The notes below the pieces were generated by a model. The model had not been told where the DNA came from and made no database searches. It saw only the letters and a list, made by a program, of their open reading frames with translations. Shown in pieces: positions 28,375-35,257 of a stretch of 35,257 bases of DNA. Within the stretch, counting starts at the first letter, position 1, and every line of letters begins with the position of its first letter. This DNA is from a virus: positions 1 through 35,257 of IMG/VR virus record IMGVR_UViG_3300045950_000060. One strand, 5' to 3'. Made by a program: the position numbers and the translations under genes.

Positions 28375-28937
28375 TGCCGTTCGCAACCCTCGGCAATATT
28401 GTGTTTAAAGTACTCTCAGGCCCGGTAGCTTTGGATACGAGCAGCCCTGTTGAATTCGCCGAGCACAAACTGATCGAGGGAAAGCCACGCCTGCAATTCA
28501 TGGGTGAGGGACTTGATACAATAAGTATCCAGATCGAGTTCCATAGCCAATTTTGCAAACCTGAAAACGAACTGTCGAAATTGCGTGCAGCTAAAACCAG
28601 GCACCAGGCCCTGGCCCTCGTGTACGGTAACGGCCGCTACAAGGGGCGTTACGTAATTACCGACTTGAATGAATCCCTCCGGCAGACAAGCCAGCGGGGC
28701 GATATAATCTCCCTGGAGGTACGGCTTACTCTCAAAGAGTGGGCAGATGCCAAGCCGTTAGAGACGAAAAAACAACAAAAACAGACAGAAGCTAAGGCCA
28801 GGAAGAAGCCAGGCAAAAAACCGGCTCCTGCTGCAAAGAAGCCGTCCGCCAAGAAGACCCATATGGACAATGTAAAGGCAACCTACGGCGTAGTAGACAA
28901 GGCCAAGGTGCCGTATAAAACCATCGTAAGGCAGTGA
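28374..28937 (+). CDS. P2 U-like tail protein with Lys/Ala-rich extension
   Basis: This protein has 187 residues. The first 125 follow the gpU pattern: FATLGNIVFKVLSGPVALDT, EFAEHKLIEGKPRLQFMGEG, LDTISIQIEFHSQFCKPENE and SQRGDIISLEVRLTLKEW. The last 60 residues contain a long run of Lys, Ala, Pro and Gln (about 130-163), not part of the usual family, perhaps a flexible tail. P2 U is linked to the baseplate hub and tail assembly. Its start overlaps the tape-measure stop (TAATG). Confidence 0.87.
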   Translation: MPFATLGNIVFKVLSGPVALDTSSPVEFAEHKLIEGKPRLQFMGEGLDTISIQIEFHSQFCKPENELSKLRAAKTRHQALALVYGNGRYKGRYVITDLNESLRQTSQRGDIISLEVRLTLKEWADAKPLETKKQQKQTEAKARKKPGKKPAPAAKKPSAKKTHMDNVKATYGVVDKAKVPYKTIVRQ

Positions 28938-29164
28938 TAACCGTGGCCACTGAATATATAGAGCATATCACTTCCGACGGCGAGCGCTGGGACCAGCTCG
29001 CCTGGGAATACTACGGAGACCCGCACGCCTACGAGCGGATTATCGCCGCAAACCCTACGGTCCCCATCACCCCCATTCTCCCCGGCGGTATCACGCTGCT
29101 GATCCCCGTTGTTGAGGACAGCGAAATCATAACCGGAGAGGAGCTGCCGCCGTGGAAACTGTAA
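28934..29164 (+). CDS. Tail protein X (LysM-like)
   Basis: This 76-residue protein starts at GTG overlapping the stop of the gene before it; a second GTG at 28943 is possible. The pattern GERWDQLAWEYYGDPHAYER, IIAANP, LPGGITLLIPV is the tail protein X / LysM-like fold. In P2-like phages X is a small baseplate or hub component, probably binding near the peptidoglycan or tube end. It overlaps the following hub gene. Confidence 0.93.
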   Translation: MITVATEYIEHITSDGERWDQLAWEYYGDPHAYERIIAANPTVPITPILPGGITLLIPVVEDSEIITGEELPPWKL

Positions 29165-30144
29165 CCCCGGTACAACAGCCAGCCGTCATCCTCACCTACG
29201 AAACGAAGGACATCACTGCATATATAGCGCCTTTCCTCTTATCCGTCACATACACCGACCGGCTGGAGGGAGAGAGTGATGAGATTGAGATCAACCTGGA
29301 GGACCGCGACCACCGGTGGCAAAATGCCTGGTTCCCCAGTAAAGGGGACAAGCTCAACCTGAAGCTCGGTTATTATGGAAACCGTCTGATGCCGTGCGGG
29401 GATTTTCAGATTGACGAGATTGAACTCTCCGGCCCCCCCGACACAGTAACCATCCGGGCGCTTGCCGCCGGCATTAAGGAGAGCCTCCGCACGAAAAAGA
29501 GCCGCGCTTACGAGGGCAAGTCCCTTAAGCAGATTGCCGGAACGGTGGCGGCAGCTCACGGTTTTAAGGTCACCGGTAAAATCCCCGACGTGAAGATCGG
29601 CCGGGTGACCCAGAACCAGGAGCGCGACTTGGCGTTCCTGCAGCGGCTGGCCGAAGCCTACGGCTGTGTCTTCAGTGTCCGGGGAAACCTCCTGGTGTTC
29701 CACGAACTGGCCGACCTCCAATCCCGCAAGTCGGTGCTGACCATCGACCGGAAGGATATGAAAACCTATTTCCTACAGGATAAAACAAGTCGTGTATACA
29801 AAGCGGCGCGGGTTTCATACTGGGATTCAAAAACAAAGAAGCTTATAACCACCACGGTGGACAATAAAGCCGTCAAGGGCGGTGACAGCCTTATTATCAC
29901 CGAACGTTTTGAGAATAAGCAACAGGCCATCCTACGTGCTAATGCCGCACTAAAGAAGTCGAACATCCGCCAGGTAGAAGGGAACGTTGTGGTTATCGGC
30001 AATCCGCTCCTCGTAGCCGGAAATAACGTAAAACTGACCGGCCTTGGGAAACTTTCGAACACTTACCTGCTCCGGGTAAGCCGCCATACAGTGGACCGTT
30101 CAAACGGTTACAGCACTGACATCGAGGTGATCAGTCATGCTTAA
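29152..30144 (+). CDS. Baseplate hub protein (phage late control D / gp27-like)
   Basis: This 330-residue protein starts at GTG behind GAGGAG. The typical D pattern is present: YTDRLEGESDEIEINLEDRD, GDFQIDEIELSGPPDTVTIR, KSLKQIAGTVAAAHGFKVTG, NQERDLAFLQRLAEAYGCVF. The fold is two tube-like barrels forming the trimeric hub to which the spike attaches. Despite the family name it is structural here. The C-terminal part (NVKLTGLGKLSNTYLLRVSR) is also conserved. Confidence 0.93.
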   Translation: METVTPVQQPAVILTYETKDITAYIAPFLLSVTYTDRLEGESDEIEINLEDRDHRWQNAWFPSKGDKLNLKLGYYGNRLMPCGDFQIDEIELSGPPDTVTIRALAAGIKESLRTKKSRAYEGKSLKQIAGTVAAAHGFKVTGKIPDVKIGRVTQNQERDLAFLQRLAEAYGCVFSVRGNLLVFHELADLQSRKSVLTIDRKDMKTYFLQDKTSRVYKAARVSYWDSKTKKLITTTVDNKAVKGGDSLIITERFENKQQAILRANAALKKSNIRQVEGNVVVIGNPLLVAGNNVKLTGLGKLSNTYLLRVSRHTVDRSNGYSTDIEVISHA

Positions 30145-30661
30145 GTTCGGCGTTGTTACTCACGTCGACCCTGCCACCGCCCGTGTACGGGTCCGCTTTG
30201 AGGATCAGGATGACACTCTTTCCTACTGGCTGCCGGTCCTCAAGCCGAAGACGCTCCAGGACAAGTTTTACTGCCTACCTGATATCAACGAACATGTGGC
30301 CTGCCTTATGGATGAGCATTTTGAAGCCGGGGTTGTCCTTGGTGCAATTTATAGCGATGCCGATGCTCCGCCGGTGACAAACAAGGATAAGACGCACATT
30401 AAGTTTAGCGACGGGACGGTTATCGAGTACGACCGGGCCACGCACAAGCTCACAGCGGATATCAAAGGAAGTGCCGAAATAAAAGCCACTGGCAATATCA
30501 GCATTACCGGTGACGTTGTAGTAACCGGTAACATAACGGCTTCCGGCAATGTGGCCGACCAGGGCGGCGCCAAGACGATGGCCGGCATGCGCTCCACATT
30601 TAATACCCATACCCATAACGAGACCGGTACCGTCACCAGCGCTCCGAGCCAGGCCATGTAG
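30137..30661 (+). CDS. Baseplate spike protein (gpV-like)
   Basis: This 174-residue protein has an N-terminal OB-fold (VVTHVDPATARVRVRFEDQD, LSYWLPVLKPKTLQDKFYCL, PDINEHVACLMDEHFEAGVV). A repetitive beta-helix follows (GSAEIKATGNISITGDVVVT, GNITASGNVADQGG) and ends in an HTH-containing tip (FNTHTHNETG), with His pairs like those that bind iron at the P2 V tip. The trimeric needle pierces the cell envelope. Confidence 0.92.
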   Translation: MLKFGVVTHVDPATARVRVRFEDQDDTLSYWLPVLKPKTLQDKFYCLPDINEHVACLMDEHFEAGVVLGAIYSDADAPPVTNKDKTHIKFSDGTVIEYDRATHKLTADIKGSAEIKATGNISITGDVVVTGNITASGNVADQGGAKTMAGMRSTFNTHTHNETGTVTSAPSQAM

Positions 30662-30676
30662 TAAAGGATGGTGACC

Positions 30677-31048
30677 ATGACAACAATCAACGATATCAAA
30701 TCAGTAGACTGGCAGCCGAAGATTGGCGAAATTGGTGCCGTTGTCGAGGGACTCGATGACATCCACCAGTGTATCCGTATCATCCTGACCACCCCAAAGG
30801 GGAGTGTCCCGCACAATCCGCTGTTCGGGAGTGACATCTGGCGATACCTGGATTACCCGGTCAACGAAGTTATCCCCCACCTGATCCGCGAGGCGGTAGA
30901 TAATATCGAGGCGTGGGAACCCCGTATCCAACTGATTGGCATCCAGCCGGTTGTCGACGGCGCTACAATAACACTGCAAGTGGAGTGGCAACCCATCGGC
31001 AGTGATGAAAACTACACTACCGAGGTGACGTTAAATGCCGCTGCCTGA
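30677..31048 (+). CDS. Baseplate wedge protein (gpW / gp25-like)
   Basis: This protein has 123 residues from ATG 30677 (8 nt after AAAGG); an ATG at 30668 is inside that site. The gp25-type signature is GLDDIHQCIRIILTTPKGSV, NPLFGSDIWRYLDYPVNE, IREAVDNIEAWEPRIQLIGI. It links sheath and wedge. The C-terminal strand region overlaps the next gene by 14 bp. Confidence 0.93.
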   Translation: MTTINDIKSVDWQPKIGEIGAVVEGLDDIHQCIRIILTTPKGSVPHNPLFGSDIWRYLDYPVNEVIPHLIREAVDNIEAWEPRIQLIGIQPVVDGATITLQVEWQPIGSDENYTTEVTLNAAA

Positions 31049-32162
31049 ACCTTCGTTTATCACCCGCGATCCGGCTCAGATTACCAGCGATCTGATTGCT
31101 CAATATGAAAGCATAACCGGCAAGAAGCTGCAGCCGGCCCAGGCCGAGCGCCTTATTATTGACCTTATCGCTTACCGGGAAAACCTTATCCGCATCGCTA
31201 TCCAGGAGGCGGCCAAGATGAACCTGGTAGACTATGCCACCTTTCCCATGCTCGATTACCTGGGTGAACTCACGGGTACCAAGCGGCTTGCTGCCCAGCC
31301 GGCCCGCTGTACCGTACGTTTTACTCTGACCGCCGTACAAACCTTTAATGTTGCCATTCCCGTGGGGACACGGGTGGAGACGAAAGACGGCAAGGTCATT
31401 TTTAAGATAGAAGCGGCGGCTACTGTAACCGCCGGGCAGACCACCGTGGACGTTTCAGCGGTAGCGGAGACCACCGGTGTCGTTGGTAACGGCTACCTTA
31501 TCGGGGATGTCAATGCCCTGGTCGACCCGGTGGCGTATGTGGCGAGTGCCAGTAATACCACTGCCACCAGTGGCGGAGCTGACGACGAAAGCGATACCCA
31601 GTACCGGGAGCGGATTAAGCTTGCCCCGGAGAAATACAGTAATGCCGGCCCCAAGGGAGCTTATATCTACTGGGCGAAAACCGCCCACCAGGATATTATA
31701 GACGTTGCTGTAACCAGTCCCAGCGCCGGGGTGGTAAACGTCTACCCCTTAACGAAAAATGGCAACCCGGACGCTAATATGATTAGCCTGGTTACCACTA
31801 CTCTCAACTCAGATAAAATACGGCCGCTTACCGACCAGGTCAGTGTCCTGGCCCCCACGAAAATTGATTTCAGCATCACGGCTAACGTAACCCTTTTTAA
31901 CTGGGCCGACTCGGCCACAGCAACTGCGGCAATTAATTCTGCCCTGGCCACCTACACGGCCGGTCTCAAAGCGAAGCTCGGTAAGGACGTCATCTCCGCC
32001 CAGATCATCGGTATCATAAATGGAGTATATGGGGTCTACAATACCGCGCTGACTCTCAAAGATAGTGTTAATGTAGCTTTTACCGACAAGGTCTTGGGTG
32101 ATAGCGAATGGGCCAACTGTACGGCGACAACAGTAACGATTGTGGGGACTGCAAATGGCTGA
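31035..32162 (+). CDS. Baseplate J-like protein
   Basis: This protein has 375 residues. N-terminal helices (RLIIDLIAYRENLIRIAIQE, NLVDYATFPMLDYLGELTGT) are followed by the beta domain (FNVAIPVGTRVETKDGKVIF) and a conserved DDESDTQYRERIKLAPEKYS block. The C-terminal part is NWADSATATAAINSALATYT. J proteins form the wedge with W and I and carry the tail fibres. It is translationally coupled at both ends by overlaps. Confidence 0.93.
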   Translation: MPLPEPSFITRDPAQITSDLIAQYESITGKKLQPAQAERLIIDLIAYRENLIRIAIQEAAKMNLVDYATFPMLDYLGELTGTKRLAAQPARCTVRFTLTAVQTFNVAIPVGTRVETKDGKVIFKIEAAATVTAGQTTVDVSAVAETTGVVGNGYLIGDVNALVDPVAYVASASNTTATSGGADDESDTQYRERIKLAPEKYSNAGPKGAYIYWAKTAHQDIIDVAVTSPSAGVVNVYPLTKNGNPDANMISLVTTTLNSDKIRPLTDQVSVLAPTKIDFSITANVTLFNWADSATATAAINSALATYTAGLKAKLGKDVISAQIIGIINGVYGVYNTALTLKDSVNVAFTDKVLGDSEWANCTATTVTIVGTANG

Positions 32163-32700
32163 TAACAGATTGATCCCGGACAGTATCCGTGATAAGAGCA
32201 CCGAGGCTTTCAATGCCCTGATCGATCGGCTAGGCACTCTTGATCTAACACCGCTCCTGGTTTACATCATAGATAATGTCTCCGCATCAGCTTTACCTCA
32301 CCTGGCCGGCCAGTTCGGCCTTCTCGGGGATGAAGGCTGGCTTATTACCCAAACTGATCAGGCCCGCCGTGATTTACTGAAGAACGCAATTGAGAAAAAA
32401 CGCTATAAGGGAACCAAGTATGGTTTAACATTAGCCTTACAGTCCCTTGGTCTCAGTGTTACTGTGAAGGAATGGTTCGAATATAGTGGTCAGCCCTACC
32501 ATTTCAAGGTCACTATTGATAACAGTACATTGGAAATCACATCGCAAACATTGGCCCGTTTGGACCGTTTCATTACAGAATATAAAAATCTTCGTTCTGT
32601 TGCCGATGTTATAGATATAAACCTGCAAGTTAACGGTGAGGTGCCGGTCTACGCGATCGGCCTACAATCAAGTGAGATAATTACGGTTTATCCGCAATAA
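32155..32700 (+). CDS. Tail protein I (P2 I-like)
   Basis: This protein has 181 residues from ATG 32155 behind GGGGACTGCAA. Pattern: LIPDSIRDKSTEAFNALIDR; LPHLAGQFGLLGDEGWLITQ; RRDLLKNAIEKKRYKGTKYG, ending in a long C-terminal beta part (LQVNGEVPVYAIGLQSSEII). I is the wedge piece next to the tail fibre. It lies 10 bp before the fibre gene. Confidence 0.9.
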   Translation: MADNRLIPDSIRDKSTEAFNALIDRLGTLDLTPLLVYIIDNVSASALPHLAGQFGLLGDEGWLITQTDQARRDLLKNAIEKKRYKGTKYGLTLALQSLGLSVTVKEWFEYSGQPYHFKVTIDNSTLEITSQTLARLDRFITEYKNLRSVADVIDINLQVNGEVPVYAIGLQSSEIITVYPQ

Positions 32701-32710
32701 GGAGGAGCTT

Positions 32711-35257
32711 ATGCCTGCTACATATTACTGTAAACTAACTACCACAGGGCAAAATAAGCTGGCCAACGCCCAGGCTACCCAGATTCCCCTTCCGCTCACG
32801 CAGTTCTGCGTGGGGGACAGCAACGGTCAGTATTATGAGCCGACCGGTAACGAGACCGCACTAGTACACGAAATGTGGCGCGGCAACGTAAACCGCGTTT
32901 ATGTCCACGCAAGTAATGCTAACTGGATTGTAGTTGAGGCGCTCATACCTGCCACTCAAGGCGGGTTCGACATCCGCGAGGCCGGGGTGCTGGATAACAC
33001 CGGTGCCCTGATTGCCATTGCTAAAGTTCCGCTCACAAATAAGCCAGCCCCTGGCAGCGGATCAGAAAAAGACCTCTATGTCCGCATGATCTTCCAGGTG
33101 ACTAACGCCACCAGCGTCCAGCAGACCATCGACAATTCACTGGTTATGGCCACAAAGGAATATGTTAACGCGAGTGATCTGGCCATTGCTTCCGGAAAAT
33201 CGTTTGTGGGATACGGCTATGAACCCCTTGGCGGTGTAATTCGTATTGATGATAATGACCCAAGGATTAAGTATAGTGTTGGGGACTGGGTAAGACAAGA
33301 TTATGCAAGTTTGAATAGCGCAAATGCTGAAGGCTTAAATGCTTGGCGTACTATAACCACTAAGATCGGTGCTACGGCAGAATTTTCTTTTATAGGTACT
33401 GGATTAATAATTAATTCAACTAAATGGGACAACAATGGTAAATTTGGAGTATCCATAGATGGAGGTCTAGAGACTGTAATTGACTGCTTTGCATCCACAG
33501 GGATGTCTGCCAATGTCCCTTATTTGATAGCAAACAATCTATCTTTTGGTTTACATACTGTAAAAATAACAGTAAAAGATAGAAATACTTCTAGTAGTTT
33601 TCCTGGCAGTGTTTGGTTAAATTATTTTGAAGTTTTAACCACCACAGATGCCTCTCTTAAACTTGCTCGCGATGGCATTCTTAACAAGTCCTCCGCTATC
33701 ACTCTTGGCAATAGAAATGATTCTACTATTGACTTAACACAGAATATTGATGCTATAACTAACTTGATTCCTAATGCTGATTTTTCAAGATTTAGTCCTA
33801 CGTGGGGAACTGTATTTAAGGATGATTTTAATAGAGCAGATGGTGCAGTAGGGAATGGTTGGAGTTCCGGAAGCGTTGCGACCAATCAGTTAAGTTTAGC
33901 AGCTAATACCCTTACCTTAAATGGCAGTTTAGATTGGAAAGACAGACAAATACGCTTTAGTTTTGTCGCCCCTAGCCAAGGGATTAATGTAAGAATTAAG
34001 CAAAAAGATTCCAATAATATTATATACGGTACTTTTATGACAGGTGGAACGAATAATGTTTTCTTCGAGAAGAATGTAAATGGGGTATTGACGAGCGTAA
34101 TAAACGCCAAGAACTTTACAATTACGGCTGGAACAGCCTATTATGTTACTGTCAAGGCTCAGGGTGATATTTATACAATCTCCATTACAGCCAACCCTGA
34201 TTATGTTACTGGTGCTGTTACAACCGTCATATATGAAGAAAATATTCAATCAGGCCAATTTGGGCTTTTTGCAGGCGCTGCTAATACTGCGAATACTCTA
34301 ATTGACAACGTAGTTGTTACGGCTCCTATACCCGAAGCATACTCTGATTTTGGCGTTACTGGCTTAATATGTTCTTTTAAAGATGATATAGTTAAATTTA
34401 CTAATAATTTAGTTCTTGCTTCAGGGATGTATCTTCTAACTTCTAGAGCTTTTGCCGTAACTCCAGGTCAGCAGTATACTGTTCGTATTAAAAGAAAGCT
34501 TAATTCTTATGTGTCTGGCAATGGTGCTTTGATAGGTTTAGTTTGGTATCAGAGTGACAAGGCAACTCAAATATCAAATTCAAACTCAGCTTATACGACC
34601 TTAGTTGATGGGAATTTTATTGAAGTAACTCATACTGCTACCGCCCCTGTAGGAGCAGCTTATGCTATTCCTCATTGGTATTTTGACGGTATAGGAACAT
34701 GTGAATGGAAAGAACTTATGGTTGTCCAGGGTTCAGTTGTTCCTGCTTTCCACACCAAAGAACAACGTTGTGACCTTGTAGCTTTACAGTCAGATGGTAA
34801 TATCACAGTAGTAAAAGGTACAGGTAAAAGCGAACTTGGCTACAGAGTAGAAGCCGAGGATGGAAATATATCTAGATTTTATAAAGACAAGAAACTTATT
34901 CAGCACTGGGATAGAGTTAAAGTATGGAGAGGTGGGACAGGCTGGTTACAGAATAGTTATACTGGAAGTGAATCAAATAGTGTTAGACTGGTAACAGAAA
35001 TAACAAATGATAGCTTAACGATTTCTTTCGTAGGAACAGGAATTGATGTATTAATACAACAAGGTAATTCTGGAATTATGGGAGTAACACTTGATGGTGG
35101 AACCGAATTTTTAGTTGATAATTTTTATGCTGTTGCAGGTATAAAAGACCAATCTCCGATGGTTAAGCTAAGAGGACTACCCTACGGTCAACATCAAGTT
35201 AAATTAAGGTGTACAGGAACAAGAAATACTTTAGCTACCGGTAATTTCTTGGTAGTT
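32711..35257 (+). CDS. Tail fibre protein, 3'-truncated by window end
   Basis: The frame is open from ATG 32711 (behind GGAGGAG) to the last base, giving at least 849 residues. The first 165 follow the P2 H-type attachment domain (TTGQNKLANAQATQIPLPLT, FCVGDSNGQYYEP, GFDIREAGVLDN). After that the DNA becomes clearly AT-richer. Two similar jelly-roll units (about 221-297 and 760-849) share F.GTG, V.IDGG and G.H.VK motifs. A DDFNRADGAVGNGW unit (near 370) looks like a lectin-type fold. The distal part probably binds host surface polysaccharide; no chaperone gene is visible. Confidence 0.9.
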   Translation, partial: MPATYYCKLTTTGQNKLANAQATQIPLPLTQFCVGDSNGQYYEPTGNETALVHEMWRGNVNRVYVHASNANWIVVEALIPATQGGFDIREAGVLDNTGALIAIAKVPLTNKPAPGSGSEKDLYVRMIFQVTNATSVQQTIDNSLVMATKEYVNASDLAIASGKSFVGYGYEPLGGVIRIDDNDPRIKYSVGDWVRQDYASLNSANAEGLNAWRTITTKIGATAEFSFIGTGLIINSTKWDNNGKFGVSIDGGLETVIDCFASTGMSANVPYLIANNLSFGLHTVKITVKDRNTSSSFPGSVWLNYFEVLTTTDASLKLARDGILNKSSAITLGNRNDSTIDLTQNIDAITNLIPNADFSRFSPTWGTVFKDDFNRADGAVGNGWSSGSVATNQLSLAANTLTLNGSLDWKDRQIRFSFVAPSQGINVRIKQKDSNNIIYGTFMTGGTNNVFFEKNVNGVLTSVINAKNFTITAGTAYYVTVKAQGDIYTISITANPDYVTGAVTTVIYEENIQSGQFGLFAGAANTANTLIDNVVVTAPIPEAYSDFGVTGLICSFKDDIVKFTNNLVLASGMYLLTSRAFAVTPGQQYTVRIKRKLNSYVSGNGALIGLVWYQSDKATQISNSNSAYTTLVDGNFIEVTHTATAPVGAAYAIPHWYFDGIGTCEWKELMVVQGSVVPAFHTKEQRCDLVALQSDGNITVVKGTGKSELGYRVEAEDGNISRFYKDKKLIQHWDRVKVWRGGTGWLQNSYTGSESNSVRLVTEITNDSLTISFVGTGIDVLIQQGNSGIMGVTLDGGTEFLVDNFYAVAGIKDQSPMVKLRGLPYGQHQVKLRCTGTRNTLATGNFLVV

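Overview
The window is most of a Mu-like transposable myophage, most likely a prophage, from a Gram-positive, endospore-forming Firmicute, probably a Clostridia-type host. The evidence for the phage type is a MuA-type DDE transposase, a MuB-type ATPase, Gam, GemA, a Mor-family activator, Mu-type head genes (gp27/28/29/F/G, protease I with nested scaffold) and a contractile tail whose distal part is P2-like (U, X, D, V, W, J, I). The evidence for the host is AGGAGG-type ribosome binding sites, frequent GTG/TTG starts, a peptidoglycan-binding amidase endolysin and a small Spo0E-family protein, a family confined to spore formers. Genus cannot be told from sequence reading alone. The tail-fibre gene runs off the right edge, and neither end of the element is visible.

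Layout. (1) 14-9766, all leftward: the early operon. In transcription order it holds two paralogous small HTH regulators, a small unknown, transposase A, ATPase B, a small basic protein, GemA (gp16), Gam, a winged-helix protein, a run of small cysteine-rich proteins with the Spo0E-like gene among them, an HNH endonuclease, several unknowns and finally the late activator Mor. (2) 9767-10066: a regulatory region with a perfect 14-bp palindrome and three operator-like 12-mers at an exact 32-bp period. (3) 10067-11640, rightward: a LexA/CI-type repressor, a terminator, then a membrane-anchored cargo gene with its own terminator. (4) 11652-18390, leftward: a head module comprising two small proteins, small and large terminase, portal, a MuF protein with a toxin-like C-terminus, two small genes and G. 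(5) 18391-18534: a divergent late control region. (6) 18535-35257, rightward: amidase, holin-like protein, protease/scaffold, decoration protein, capsid, head-tail connectors, sheath, tube, frameshifted chaperone, tape measure, baseplate and tail fibre.

How it works (partly inferred). In the lysogen the repressor is made from the rightward unit at 10067 and shuts off the leftward early promoter. After induction A and B replicate the phage by transposition. Gam should protect DNA ends, and Mor, the last early gene, should turn on the late genes. The late control region carries the same 8-bp motif (CCAATGTA) at mirror-image positions about 42 bp upstream of two overlapping divergent -10 boxes, which fits Mor-type activation of head genes leftward and lysis/capsid/tail genes rightward.

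The most notable points are this mirrored, possibly mutually exclusive late promoter pair, the reversed orientation of the head module, a MuF protein with a toxin-like C-terminal domain followed by a 92-nt multibranched RNA fold and two small genes sharing a 13-bp leader, a phage-borne Spo0E-like protein in the lytic operon, the 32-bp-phased repeats at the repressor gene, and a tail fibre whose distal part is clearly more AT-rich than the rest.
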